Assembly (NCBI GenBank): GCA_002356215.1
Contig: AP017959.1
Coordinates: forward strand, 186,001-250,000
DNA length: 64,000 nt
From: [Synechococcus] sp. NIES-970
Lineage (GTDB): Bacteria; Cyanobacteriota; Cyanobacteriia; Cyanobacteriales; MRBY01
Reading direction: 5' to 3'
The translations under genes and the position numbers were made by a program. Each line of letters begins with the position of its first letter. The stretch's first letter is position 1. The notes beneath the pieces were generated by a model that saw nothing but the letters and a program-made list of their open reading frames with translations, was not told the DNA's origin and did not search any database. Positions 11,520 to 20,543 of this stretch are shown here, piece after piece.

Positions 11520-11927
11520 ATGAAATTAACCTATCGTGGTGTTTCCTATGATTATCGCCCTGCAACGTTAGAAGTAACGGAAGGGGATATCGTGGGTCGT
11601 TATCGTGGGCAGACAATCCGCCGCCACTGTGTAGCTGAAACTCTTGAGCGTCCTGAAGTGGAATCTGTATTACTCCACTATCGGGGGAATACTTACCAAA
11701 GTCTTCAAGCTGTGCCCGAGGTCTTACCACAACGCCAGGCAGCTGCTGCGGCTTGTCCTGTGCAAGTTTTGCCATTGACAAAGCTGATGGGTCAAGATGC
11801 TCGCCGGATTCATTTAGAAAATATGCGCCATAGTCTTGAGCGTCGCTTGCAAACAGCCCAAGCTCGGGGGGATGAGCACTTGATTAGCTTATTGCAACAG
11901 GAATCCAATGCTTTGCCTTCGATGTAA
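11520..11927 (+). CDS. DUF4278 domain protein
   Basis: Small soluble protein of 135 residues. The N-terminal third (MKLTYRGVSYDY, VGRYRGQTIRRH, LHYRGNTYQ) is a DUF4278 domain, a short YRG-rich module common in cyanobacteria and of unknown function. The C-terminal half is helical and basic (MRHSLERRLQTAQARGDEHLISLLQQE). I chose the ATG at 11520 because GAGGA lies 7 nt upstream; the open frame extends back to an ATG at 11478 without a comparable site and without family similarity. Confidence 0.8.
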   Translation: MKLTYRGVSYDYRPATLEVTEGDIVGRYRGQTIRRHCVAETLERPEVESVLLHYRGNTYQSLQAVPEVLPQRQAAAAACPVQVLPLTKLMGQDARRIHLENMRHSLERRLQTAQARGDEHLISLLQQESNALPSM

Positions 11928-11973
11928 ACGGGGCTTACACAGTTATCAATTAAGCACAATAGAAAAATATTTT

Positions 11974-12004
11974 GGAAGTGGTTTTGTAGCTGCTTCCTTT
12001 TTTA
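11974..12004 (+). terminator. Rho-independent terminator after DUF4278 gene
   Basis: GGAAGTGG pairs with CTGCTTCC (two G-T pairs) around an 8-nt loop, followed by TTTTTTT. It is 46 nt after the stop. Confidence 0.75.
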
Positions 12005-12086
12005 TTTGGGTTTAACAATTGGGGCGATCGCCCTGGGTGAGATTTCCTTCTTCGGGAATAATGGAGAGAATGGTGTTTGCTAAGTA

Positions 12087-12773
12087 ATGATGCGCATTTT
12101 ATTGGTAGATGATGAACGAGAGTTGCGGGGAGCCCTCAGCCAAATTTTGGGGCGCGAAGGGTACTTGGTTGATCTAGCAGAAACGGGTCAGCAGGGGTTA
12201 GAGTTAGCCTTTAACAAAGATTATGATCTCTTAATTTTGGACTGGATGTTACCCCAATGCTCGGGGGTGGAAATCTGTCGAAAAGTACGGGCCCAGGGGC
12301 GGACCACACCAATTTTGTTTCTCACGGCGAAAGATACTGTCGATGACCGGGTGTCAGGGTTGGATGCTGGGGCTGATGATTATTTGATGAAACCCTTTGA
12401 GCTGCGGGAATTGTTAGCACGGGTACGGGCTCTGCTCAGGCGATCGCCCGGGGGAGACCCCCCTAATCGTCTAAAAATAGCGGACTTAGAATTGGACATC
12501 CCTAACCAGATGGCCTACCGGGGGGGACGCATTATTCGCTTGTCAGTGCGGGAGTTACAACTGTTGAGCTACTTAATGGAACACCCCGAACAGATTCTTA
12601 CCCATGAGCAACTTTACCAACACCTCTGGCAAGATGAAGAGGAGTTACCCAGTAGTAATGTGCTGGCGGCCTTGGTGCGGTTGGTACGCCGAAAGGTGGA
12701 AGCAAAAGGCGATCGCCCTTTGATCCATACCGTTTATGGGAAAGGATATTATTTTGGTGAACAAAAAGCCTAA
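12087..12773 (+). CDS. OmpR-family response regulator (RppA/ManR-like)
   Basis: DNA-binding response regulator of 228 residues. The receiver domain (1-120) has LLVDDERE, the phospho-acceptor Asp in LLILDWMLP, FLTAKD and MKPFELRELLARV. The winged-helix domain (about 130-226) shows LSVRELQLLSYLMEHP and the HTVYGKGYYF wing. The LDWMLP/LTAKDTVDDRV signature is that of cyanobacterial RppA/ManR/NrsR-type regulators, which answer redox or metal signals. No cognate kinase is adjacent: the next gene is convergent, 4 nt away. Target genes cannot be read from the sequence. Confidence 0.9.
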   Translation: MMRILLVDDERELRGALSQILGREGYLVDLAETGQQGLELAFNKDYDLLILDWMLPQCSGVEICRKVRAQGRTTPILFLTAKDTVDDRVSGLDAGADDYLMKPFELRELLARVRALLRRSPGGDPPNRLKIADLELDIPNQMAYRGGRIIRLSVRELQLLSYLMEHPEQILTHEQLYQHLWQDEEELPSSNVLAALVRLVRRKVEAKGDRPLIHTVYGKGYYFGEQKA

Positions 12774-12777
12774 AAAT

Positions 12778-15153
12778 CTAGGGTGTTTCTTCCTGTCTTT
12801 GGGGCGCTGGCGGGGCCGGCACATCCACATTATTCGGTGCTGGGGCCCTAGACGGTCCCGGACTTGGATTATTGCGGGGTAAGGGGGTGAGAGGTGGTAC
12901 GGTATCTGCTGGATTATTAAAATCAAACGCGGGCGGTGCTGGCTGCGCCCTATTATCTACTGCATTACTATTGCCATTGTCTGTGTTATCTGTCGTTTCT
13001 TCCGAGGATGGATCGAGTGTCTGATCCGTCGTCGACTCAGCACTGCTCTCAGATGTTTCACTGGTTTCTGGGGCGATCGCCTGGACTTTTTTTGCACCTC
13101 CTTTAATCGGTTCTGCGGTGATCGAACCTACCCGACCATTTAAATTCGGCATCGCTGGAAATGACTCCACGGCCATAGTTCCGGCGATCTGACGCATCAA
13201 ATTGCCCCAGAGACGTGCCGCTGTACTGCTCGCCCCCCAGGTTGGCCGATTATCATCATTGCCGAGCCATACTCCCGTCACCATCTGGGGAATGTAGCCG
13301 ATAAACCAAAGGTCCCGCGCCTGGTCAGAAGTGCCTGTTTTGCCAGCGACCGGACGACCAATATTCGCCTGACTGCCAGTGCCGCTACTCACCACATTGG
13401 TCAGCATCGAGGTCATAATTGCGGCACTATTGGCGTCGATCGCCTGGACTGGCTTTCGATTTGCTTGGTAAATCACTTTGCCACTGTGATCTAAAATGCG
13501 ACTGATGCCATAAACTGGCTGGTACGTACCACGATTTGCGAGCGTACCGTAAGCTGCCGTCAACTCCAAAAGATTCACTTCCGAAGCACCCAGGGCGAGA
13601 GAATAGGTCGGCTTCAGTTCCGACTCGATGCCCATCTGCTGGGCTAACTTAATAATTGGGTCCCAGCCCACATCCAGCATCACACTCAGGGCGATCGTAT
13701 TGACCGATTGCGTTAGGGCAGCGGTGAGAGACATCGCTTGATTTGTGAAACTGCCAGAAGCATTTTTTGGCCGATAGCCATCCATGACAAACGCTTTATC
13801 CACATAGCTCGTGCTAGGGGACATGCCAGAGGCGATCGCCGCCGCATAGACAAATGTCTTAAACGTAGAGCCCGGTTGCCGTTGGGCCTGGGTGACTCGA
13901 TTGTACTGATTATTTTCAAAATCCAAGCCCCCCACCATTGTCTTGATCTGGCCATTGCGCGGATCAATGCTAACAATGGCCGCCTGTTCAAAGCGCTGAT
14001 AACGACCATAGTTGTTAATGCCATCTGCCAAGACCTCTTCCGCCCATACCTGCCACTGGGGATCAAGGGTCGTTTCCACCACAAAACTCCCCGTTTCTAG
14101 CTGCTCAGGCGTGAGATACTGCCCTAATTCTCCTTTTATATAATCCGCAAAGTAAGGATATTCACGCAGTAAGCGCTTTGGCGTCTGGCGATTTGTCTCT
14201 ATGGGAGTGGCGATCGCCGTCTGATAATCGGTCTCCGTAATAAACCCCTCTTCCCACATGCGGCGGAGCACCTGATCTCGACGCACCGTCGCCGCCTGGA
14301 GATTGACAAAGGGTGAATACAAACTGGGAGCGGGGGCTAAACCGGCAAGCATCGCTGTCTCTCCTAGGGTTAATTCTGTCAGAGACTTGCCGAAATAAAC
14401 CCAAGCCGCATCAGCGACCCCATAGGCTCCAGAGCCCAGATACACCAGATTTAGATAGCTTTCGAGGATTTGCTCTTTCGAAAACCGTTCCTCTAGTTTT
14501 GTCGCGAGGCGCATTTCCCGTGCTTTTCGTCCGAAGGTGATGTCCTGGTTCAAAAAGACAATGCGGGCTACTTGTTGGGTGATACTACTACCCCCTTCGA
14601 CAATTTTTCCAGCCCGAAAATTCACATAGACAGCCCGGGCTACCCCCTGTAGGTCTACACCGAAATGATCGTAAAAACGGCGGTCTTCACTGGCAATAAA
14701 GGCTTCTGTCAACGCCTCAGGGATTTCCCAAATTTTTACCTGCTCATGGGATACAGGCCCAATTTCTTCAATCACATCGCCATTGGCGGCTTGAATGGTT
14801 AAGGTGCCAGGGCGGGTATAAATTAAAATTTCTTCGACGTTGTTGGGGACGAGAGCTTCTAGTTCTTGCCAGCCGCGATAGAGAATAGCGCCACTGCTGC
14901 CAATCCCGAGGAGTCCCCCCGCCACCAGCCAAGGCCACCAACGCTTTTTGCGGTGTTTGTGTAACTTGGTAGGGGGCTGGCGATCGCCAGGAAATAGAGC
15001 CCTAAGGGCCTTGGGGATTTCTTTGGTGACGGCTTTTGGGTCAGAATCGGGGGAGCGATCGCCCACATCCGCAGGAGAGACTGAATTATGTTCAGACTCC
15101 TCGCTTTCTGAATGTAGGGTTTGGGGAAGTGACTTTCTGCCGAAATTAAACAC
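12778..15153 (-). CDS. Class A penicillin-binding protein (PBP1A type)
   Basis: Bifunctional peptidoglycan synthase of 791 residues. It has a cytoplasmic N-terminus and a signal anchor near residues 75-95 (WPWLVAGGLLGIGSSGAIL). The GT51 transglycosylase domain carries EDRRFYDHFGVD and GGSSITQQVAR. The transpeptidase domain carries STFK (catalytic Ser), SVN and KTGTSD. The last 90 residues are Ser/Thr/Pro-rich and low complexity. The start codon is GTG at 15151-15153. It is convergent with the response regulator, with a 4-nt gap and no room for a terminator. Confidence 0.95.
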   Translation of the reverse strand: MFNFGRKSLPQTLHSESEESEHNSVSPADVGDRSPDSDPKAVTKEIPKALRALFPGDRQPPTKLHKHRKKRWWPWLVAGGLLGIGSSGAILYRGWQELEALVPNNVEEILIYTRPGTLTIQAANGDVIEEIGPVSHEQVKIWEIPEALTEAFIASEDRRFYDHFGVDLQGVARAVYVNFRAGKIVEGGSSITQQVARIVFLNQDITFGRKAREMRLATKLEERFSKEQILESYLNLVYLGSGAYGVADAAWVYFGKSLTELTLGETAMLAGLAPAPSLYSPFVNLQAATVRRDQVLRRMWEEGFITETDYQTAIATPIETNRQTPKRLLREYPYFADYIKGELGQYLTPEQLETGSFVVETTLDPQWQVWAEEVLADGINNYGRYQRFEQAAIVSIDPRNGQIKTMVGGLDFENNQYNRVTQAQRQPGSTFKTFVYAAAIASGMSPSTSYVDKAFVMDGYRPKNASGSFTNQAMSLTAALTQSVNTIALSVMLDVGWDPIIKLAQQMGIESELKPTYSLALGASEVNLLELTAAYGTLANRGTYQPVYGISRILDHSGKVIYQANRKPVQAIDANSAAIMTSMLTNVVSSGTGSQANIGRPVAGKTGTSDQARDLWFIGYIPQMVTGVWLGNDDNRPTWGASSTAARLWGNLMRQIAGTMAVESFPAMPNLNGRVGSITAEPIKGGAKKVQAIAPETSETSESSAESTTDQTLDPSSEETTDNTDNGNSNAVDNRAQPAPPAFDFNNPADTVPPLTPLPRNNPSPGPSRAPAPNNVDVPAPPAPQRQEETP

Positions 15154-15325
15154 ACCAAAATCCTCTGAGTATGACGCTAACCCATTGATTTACAAGCCAT
15201 TCTTGTGTTCGATATCGGGCCAACATTGAGTCATGTTTTCAAACATGCCAGATAGTCTACAATAAATCCCATAGATTGCAAGGTAATCGCAGAACCGAAT
15301 TCTGCAAGGGACTGATTTTCTCTTA

Positions 15326-15397
15326 AGCGGGTAACGCGATTCGAACGCGCGACATTCACCTTGGCAAGGTGACGCTCTACCACTGAGCTATACCCGC
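15326..15397 (-). tRNA. tRNA-Gly (GCC)
   Basis: The minus strand folds as a cloverleaf: 7-bp acceptor GCGGGTA/TACCCGC, D arm GCTC/GAGC, anticodon stem TCACC/GGTGA with loop TTGCCAA (anticodon GCC), and T arm with TTCGAAT. Discriminator base U73. CCA is not encoded. A small open frame across it is spurious. Confidence 0.97.
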
Positions 15398-15497
15398 TTG
15401 CGTGCTGAGCACGTTTACTAATATGCCAAGAAAAAAAGCGGATGTCAAGAGTTAAGACAAAATTTCTCTGGCTTAATTTTTCCAATGGGGGAAAGGG

Positions 15498-15974
15498 CTA
15501 AATTTTACCCATCAAACTCGCCATTTCGAGGGCACTGAGACCATAGCCCCAGCCCAGGTTATTTTTAATCCCTGCCCGTTCGAGGGCCTGTTGCATGGTA
15601 TCGGTGGTGAGGACACCAAAGATAATCGGCACACCTGTTTGAAAGGAGGCTGCGGCTACCCCTTTAGAGACCTCTGCGGCCACATAGTCAAAGTGGGGAG
15701 TATCGCCACGGATCACGGCACCAAGGCAGATGATCGCGTCATATTTGCCGGCATCAGCTAGCTTTTTTGAGACCATCGCAATTTCAAAGCAACCGGGAAC
15801 CCAGATGTAATCTACCTGTTGACCATCGGCACTGGTGTCTACACCATGGCGACGGAGACAGTCTTGGCAGCCGGCCAGAAGTTTACTGGTGACGAGATCG
15901 TTAAAACGGCCAATCACGATCGCCAATTTGAGGGCTTGGGGATTGTCGTTATAGGTTCCTTCAAAGGTGGCCAT
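15498..15974 (-). CDS. ribH: 6,7-dimethyl-8-ribityllumazine synthase
   Basis: Penultimate enzyme of riboflavin synthesis. It condenses 5-amino-6-ribitylaminouracil with dihydroxybutanone phosphate. 158 residues, normal for the family. Visible motifs are IGRFND (aryl-binding loop), [21 protein letters not shown] with the catalytic His, and [12 protein letters not shown] start at MATFEG (15974); the frame is open to 16049, but the extra residues are Pro-rich and outside the family. No FMN riboswitch is seen upstream. Confidence 0.95.
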   Translation of the reverse strand: MATFEGTYNDNPQALKLAIVIGRFNDLVTSKLLAGCQDCLRRHGVDTSADGQQVDYIWVPGCFEIAMVSKKLADAGKYDAIICLGAVIRGDTPHFDYVAAEVSKGVAAASFQTGVPIIFGVLTTDTMQQALERAGIKNNLGWGYGLSALEMASLMGKI

Positions 15975-16105
15975 GGTTAAGTCGGGGGGTGAAAAGGACA
16001 AAAAATTAAGGTGCAATGGCGCTGGAGCTACCAACGGCGAGGATTGCACCTTGGGGAAAATTAGATTGGGGCGATCGCCAAATGTTAAGAACGAGCTTTA
16101 GATTT

Positions 16106-16294
16106 TTAGATCACGAAAAAATTCAAGACGCCAACGGCAATGACCAGGGCAGTCCAAGCGATGGAGCCCACAAAGATCAAAGATTTAGATTGCTCCCAGT
16201 TGGTGGGGGAAGCATAGGCCACAGGAACACCAATGACCATTAGGAACGAAAGAGCTACGAGGGCAGCAAGGGCCAGTTGAAATAAAATTGTCAT
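16106..16294 (-). CDS. psbZ: Photosystem II protein PsbZ (Ycf9)
   Basis: 62 residues with two transmembrane helices (about 4-26 and 40-60) joined by the loop [12 protein letters not shown]. That is the PsbZ signature. It sits at the PSII periphery near CP43 and stabilises the supercomplex. A ribosome site GGGAG precedes the ATG. It is monocistronic, 131 nt upstream of ribH on the same strand. Confidence 0.96.
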   Translation of the reverse strand: MTILFQLALAALVALSFLMVIGVPVAYASPTNWEQSKSLIFVGSIAWTALVIAVGVLNFFVI

Positions 16295-16452
16295 TTTTTA
16301 AAATTCTCCCAAGACAGCAAGCAAATGGGTTGATGGGCTTAGGACGCCAAATAAAATTTTTGAAGATCCTAAAGTTTTTATTGTTTATAGTAAGCTACCA
16401 GAAAATAGGTCTTCTCTGGTAGCTGGAATCCCAGGTGATTCTCAAAGAGGGC

Positions 16453-16467
16453 ATTCTCGGTGAGAAT
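16453..16467 (+). repeat. Small hairpin in the murJ leader
   Basis: ATTCTC-GGT-GAGAAT is a perfect 6-bp inverted repeat 36 nt before the murJ start. The function is unknown. Confidence 0.4.
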
Positions 16468-16502
16468 AAGAAGGTTTTGTATTGTTTTATTGCTAGAAAA
16501 TT

Positions 16503-18104
16503 GTGACTGATTCTCCTCGGAAGTCCCGTTCATTGGCTGGTATCGCCGGTGTTGTGGCGATCGCCACGCTGATCAGTAAAGTGTTTGGTCTAGTGCGCGA
16601 ACAGGCGATCGCCCGGGCCTTTGGGGTGGGACCAGTGGTCGATGCCTATGCCTATGCTTACATTATTCCGGGGTTTCTGCTGATCCTGCTGGGGGGGATT
16701 AACGGGCCATTCCACAGTGCCCTGGTCAGTGTCCTCTCTAAGCGCGAACAAAAAGACGCGGCCCCCCTCGTGGAAACTGTGTCCACAATGGTGACAGGGG
16801 GATTGTTCCTGATCACCATTGTGCTAGTGGTGTTTGCCGGATTTTTTATTGATCTCGTTGCCCCAGGTTTAGAAGGAACAGTCCGGGATTTAGCAATCTT
16901 GCAACTGCAGATCATGGCCCCCCTAGCGGTGTTTGCCGGATTGATTGGCATCGGCTTTGGGGTATTGAATGCTTCAGATCAATATTGGCTGCCGGGGATT
17001 AGCCCTCTTTTTTCCAGCTTGAGTGTGGTGATTGGTGTCGGTAGCTTGATCTGGATCTTGGGAGATAACGTCAATGCCCCAGAATATATGCAACTTGGCT
17101 GTATTGTGCTGGCTGGGACGACCCTATTGGGGGCTCTCTGGCAATGGTTGTTGCAAATTTTTGCCCAGTGGAAATCTGGTTTAGGCACGTTACGCCCCCG
17201 GCTGGATCTATCGATTCCAGGTGTGAAAGAGGTCTTGCGGGTGATGCTACCGGCGACCCTATCCTCAGGGATGCTCCACATAAACGTCTACACGGATATG
17301 TATTTTGCCTCGTCGATTGTGAGTGCGGCGGCGGCGATGCGCTATGCCAATTTCATCGTGCTAACGCCCTTGGGGATCATTTCCAACATGATTCTTGTGC
17401 CTCTATTGCCGGTATTTTCGCGCTTGGCAGCGCCCGACAGTTGGGATGACCTAAAGGTGAGGATTCGCCAAGGGTTGCTATTAACGGCCCTGTCGATGTT
17501 GCCCTTGACGGCAATTTTTGTGTCTCAATCTAAGACGATCATTCGGATTGTCTATGAATATGCGGCCTTTGATACCACGGCCACAGAGATCGTCGCGCCG
17601 GTTTTGATTGCCTATGGCCTCGGCATGTTTTTTTATTTGGGCCGGGATGTACTTGTACGGGTTTTTTATGCGTTGGAGGATGGCGTCACCCCGTCGCGGA
17701 TCAGTGTTTTAAATATTTTTTTAAATGCGATTTTTGATTATATTTTGGTGAAACAGTTTCAAACACCGGGTTTAATCTATGCCACGGTGGGGGTCAATGT
17801 TGTTTCTATGGTGATGATGATCGCGATTTTGAATCGCCGCCTAAAGGGTCTGCCGTTGCTGGAATGGGGGGTTAGCTTGCTGGGTCTAACGGGGGCGGCG
17901 ATCGCCTCAGGATTTGTCAGTTGGGGGATTTCCCTTGGGGTCGAATCCCTCAGTTTTGGCCAAAATCTCTATGTGCAAGGTCTGGAGCTGTTGGTGGCGA
18001 TCGCCCTAGCTTTAGTCGTCTTTTTTGGTCTGGCCAGTACCCTAAAACTCCCCGAGCTAGATATTTTTTGGCAGCGGGTCAAAGGCAAACTCAAGCGCAG
18101 TTAA
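16503..18104 (+). CDS. murJ: Lipid II flippase MurJ (MviN)
   Basis: 533 residues with about 14 hydrophobic helices of the MOP-exporter fold. It starts with the typical LAGIAGVVAIATLISKVFGLVREQAIARAFG. It moves lipid II across the plasma membrane for peptidoglycan synthesis. The start is GTG (16503); later ATG codons would cut into the conserved first helix. The ribosome site is weak. It is monocistronic and convergent with the sugar permease. Confidence 0.95.
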   Translation: MTDSPRKSRSLAGIAGVVAIATLISKVFGLVREQAIARAFGVGPVVDAYAYAYIIPGFLLILLGGINGPFHSALVSVLSKREQKDAAPLVETVSTMVTGGLFLITIVLVVFAGFFIDLVAPGLEGTVRDLAILQLQIMAPLAVFAGLIGIGFGVLNASDQYWLPGISPLFSSLSVVIGVGSLIWILGDNVNAPEYMQLGCIVLAGTTLLGALWQWLLQIFAQWKSGLGTLRPRLDLSIPGVKEVLRVMLPATLSSGMLHINVYTDMYFASSIVSAAAAMRYANFIVLTPLGIISNMILVPLLPVFSRLAAPDSWDDLKVRIRQGLLLTALSMLPLTAIFVSQSKTIIRIVYEYAAFDTTATEIVAPVLIAYGLGMFFYLGRDVLVRVFYALEDGVTPSRISVLNIFLNAIFDYILVKQFQTPGLIYATVGVNVVSMVMMIAILNRRLKGLPLLEWGVSLLGLTGAAIASGFVSWGISLGVESLSFGQNLYVQGLELLVAIALALVVFFGLASTLKLPELDIFWQRVKGKLKRS

Positions 18105-18121
18105 GTTGTTGATTTAATAGC

Positions 18122-19000
18122 CTAAAAACTTTGGTTGGTTTGACGGGACAAATAAAGATTGAAAATCGATAGCACGAAAATCACCAAGAACAAAACCAAG
18201 CCAATGGTGCAAGCATAGCTAATTTCCAAATTCTGAAACGCTTGCTCATAGAGGTAATACACCACTGTCTTTGAGGCATTCAATGGCCCGCCTTGGGTCA
18301 TCACATAAATTTCCTCAAAAACCTTTGTCGCAGAAATGGCCGAAATCACTGACACCAACAAAATATAGGGGCGCATCAAGGGCACTGTAATATCCAAGTG
18401 TTGCCGCCAACCGTCCGAACCATCGAGGGACGCGGCTTCATACAATTCGGGAGAAATCGCTTGGAGGCCAGCTAAGTAAATCACCATGTAATAGCCCAAC
18501 CCTTTCCAGATTGTCACCAGCATTACACTCCAGATCGCCAAACTCGGATCTGTCAGCCAAGGAATACCCTCCCCAAAACCAACTTGTCTTAGCAATTGAT
18601 TAAAAAAACCATTGGATGTGTAGAGCGCTCGCCAAGCAATCCCCGCGACCACTAAAGAAACAATTACTGGGGTGTAAAAAGCAGCTCGAAACCAAGAAAT
18701 CCCCCGCAGGGTTTGATTGACTAAAATTGCGAGACCCAGGGAAAAACTCACCAAAATGGGCACAACTCCCACCAAATAAAGCACAGTATTTCCTAGGGTT
18801 TTCCAAAACAGAGTGTCTTGCAGCAGCCGGACAAAGTTTTTTAAACCCACCCACTGGGGCGCCTGGGTTAAGTCATACTGATATTCTGTAAAGCTGAGGT
18901 AAAAGGCCTGGATCGCTGGCAGGGCCACAGCTAAACCCAAGATCATTAGGGCGGGCAACAAAAAAAGATAAGGGGTAATCGGGGTTAACTTGAGCTTCAT
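18122..19000 (-). CDS. Sugar ABC transporter permease (MalF/UgpA type)
   Basis: Membrane subunit of a CUT1-type importer, 292 residues. Six helices and the EAA loop (EAASLDGSDGWRQHLDITVPL, near residue 190) that docks the ATPase are visible. I start at MKLKLTPITPY (19000); the frame extends six codons further. No partner permease, binding protein or ATPase is adjacent, so it must assemble with subunits encoded elsewhere. Glucosylglycerol (Ggt) or maltose-type systems are possible; the sequence alone does not decide. Confidence 0.88.
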   Translation of the reverse strand: MKLKLTPITPYLFLLPALMILGLAVALPAIQAFYLSFTEYQYDLTQAPQWVGLKNFVRLLQDTLFWKTLGNTVLYLVGVVPILVSFSLGLAILVNQTLRGISWFRAAFYTPVIVSLVVAGIAWRALYTSNGFFNQLLRQVGFGEGIPWLTDPSLAIWSVMLVTIWKGLGYYMVIYLAGLQAISPELYEAASLDGSDGWRQHLDITVPLMRPYILLVSVISAISATKVFEEIYVMTQGGPLNASKTVVYYLYEQAFQNLEISYACTIGLVLFLVIFVLSIFNLYLSRQTNQSF

Positions 19001-19168
19001 GGGGAGATGTGAGCACACAGGAATTTAGATGTATCTTACGGCAAAAGTTCCTTGGGATCGGGCTCAAGCGGTTCCTGAATGGTCGGGGTGTCTTAACCAA
19101 GGAAAAGCGCTGATTTGTTAAGCTAAAGGTGAGGAACATCTCTATTTTTATTCCTTCTGGAAAGTTTT

Positions 19169-19456
19169 ATGGCCCGTTTAAATCGACGAACTGTTAAGCG
19201 TTTATATCGCAAGGAGCCGGTGTCTAGCTTTCTGATTGTGATGGGTTTGATTGAGGTGGTGATTGGTGGGGTGGATGAGCAATGGGGTTTGTTTGTGGTA
19301 GGCCTTGGGTTTGTGCTGGGGGCGATCGCCATCCGCTGGTCACGCATCCGCCGAGATCCCCAGGACTTCAAACAGGTTTTGTCCCGTCGTTATTTACCCT
19401 CTAGTGAGATGAATGTGCCTCTGCCTCACCTTGCCCGAGAAAAACAGCGCGGATGA
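19169..19456 (+). CDS. Small membrane protein, unknown
   Basis: 95 residues. A very basic N-terminus (ARLNRRTVKRLYRK) precedes two hydrophobic helices (about 20-36 and 40-57) and a basic tail. I do not recognise the family. Its stop overlaps the start of the MerR gene as ATGA (19453-19456), so the two are translationally coupled. It may be membrane-linked to the function of the downstream genes, but nothing in the sequence says how. Confidence 0.75.
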   Translation: MARLNRRTVKRLYRKEPVSSFLIVMGLIEVVIGGVDEQWGLFVVGLGFVLGAIAIRWSRIRRDPQDFKQVLSRRYLPSSEMNVPLPHLAREKQRG

Positions 19457-19875
19457 CCACGACCACACCTATCCATACCTGGAAAATTGGCACCGTCGCC
19501 CGCCAAAGCGGTTTGCCGGTCAAAACTATTCGCTACTACGCTGACCTCGGTCTACTGGGAGACACCATGGGGCGATCGCCAAAAGGATACCGGCTTTTTT
19601 CGGCGGCCGTGTTGAATCGTTTGGCTTTTATTAAACGGGCCCAAGCCCTCGGCTTAAGCCTCCAAGACATCCGCAATATTCTCGCAGTACATGATGCAGG
19701 GACCCTACCCTGTGGGGTGATCAGGGAGCTTCTAGAAGCGCAATTGCAAGAAATTAACCAGCAAATGGCGACCTTGAGGATCCTCAAGGGAGAATTACAG
19801 GGTATTCTGTCTGGTTGGCAAGATTTTTCAAATCAACCCCAACCCCCTTCGACGATTTGCCCTAATTTACGATGA
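19453..19875 (+). CDS. MerR-family transcriptional regulator
   Basis: 140 residues. The winged helix-turn-helix (about 10-75: KIGTVARQSGLPVKTIRYYADLGLL, KGYRLF) is followed by a dimerisation helix. There are only two cysteines, Cys87 and Cys136 (ICPNL end). They align with MerR Cys82 and Cys126, while the third mercury ligand position is Trp122. It could therefore be a metal or thiol sensor with an altered site. It overlaps both neighbours by ATGA and so probably regulates its own operon. Confidence 0.88.
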   Translation: MTTTTPIHTWKIGTVARQSGLPVKTIRYYADLGLLGDTMGRSPKGYRLFSAAVLNRLAFIKRAQALGLSLQDIRNILAVHDAGTLPCGVIRELLEAQLQEINQQMATLRILKGELQGILSGWQDFSNQPQPPSTICPNLR

Positions 19876-20513
19876 CGCCCCTCCAACAACGCTGGTTTGC
19901 ACAACTCCAACAACACCAGGCGATCGCCATCATTCGCACTGCGGATTGGCAACAGGGGGTCAAGATGGCGGCCATCGCCATTGCAGGGGGGTTACATCTC
20001 ATTGAAATCACTTGGAACAGTGACCAAGCCGGGCGAATTATTGAAACCCTACGGGAAAAATTTCCGAGCGCCCTAATCGGTGCAGGGACTATTCTGACAC
20101 CAGCAGACCTAAAAGAGGCGATCGCCAGTGGCGCCAGTTTTGCCTTCAGCCCCCATAGCGATCGCGATCTAGTTAAAGTTGCCCACCTGCGGGATGTGCC
20201 GATGGTGCTTGGCGCCCTTACCCCCAGCGAAATTTACCAAGCCTGGCGTTGGGGCAGTGATGGCGTGAAAGTATTTCCGATAAAAGCTGTGGGGGGCACA
20301 GCTTTTATCCATTGTCTCCGGCCGGCCCTCGCAGAAATCCCCTTGATTCCCACCGGAGGGGTTACCCTCAAGAATGCACCTGAGTTCATCCAAGCCGGGG
20401 CGATCGCCGTTGGTTTATCCAGCGATCTGTTTCCGGAAACCATGGTGCAACGGGCAGAGTGGCCCCAGCTCACCCAGCGCATCCGCCGACATCATCCCAG
20501 CCAATGGTCATAA
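19872..20513 (+). CDS. KDPG/KHG aldolase family enzyme
   Basis: Class I aldolase of the Eda family (2-keto-3-deoxy-6-phosphogluconate / 4-hydroxy-2-oxoglutarate), 213 residues. The Schiff-base lysine is Lys133 in GVKVFPIKAVGG. Glu45 (LIEITWNS), GAGTIL, TGGV and Arg22 are present. Position 49, Arg in E. coli Eda, is Asn here, and the Pro-Gly turn near residue 112 reads LG. The substrate may thus differ from phosphogluconate derivatives. If it is true KDPG aldolase it closes the Entner-Doudoroff route of cyanobacteria. The start overlaps the MerR stop (ATGA). Confidence 0.88.
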   Translation: MTPLQQRWFAQLQQHQAIAIIRTADWQQGVKMAAIAIAGGLHLIEITWNSDQAGRIIETLREKFPSALIGAGTILTPADLKEAIASGASFAFSPHSDRDLVKVAHLRDVPMVLGALTPSEIYQAWRWGSDGVKVFPIKAVGGTAFIHCLRPALAEIPLIPTGGVTLKNAPEFIQAGAIAVGLSSDLFPETMVQRAEWPQLTQRIRRHHPSQWS

Positions 20514-20515
20514 AT

Positions 20516-20543
20516 AAAAAAACGATCACCAAACTGGCGATCG
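20516..20543 (-). terminator. Terminator for the cyAbrB gene
   Basis: On the minus strand CGATCGCCA-GTT-TGGTGATCG (one mismatch) is followed by seven T. It is about 130 nt downstream of the abrB-type gene and also embeds a HIP1 site. Confidence 0.7.

Noticed and set aside
15231-15485. 84-codon open frame on the minus strand
   Set aside because: It spans the tRNA-Gly gene and its flanks; no protein similarity.
16106-16294. psbZ first suspected to be a random small frame
   Set aside because: Rejected as random because the two-helix sequence matches PsbZ exactly in length and layout; kept as a gene.
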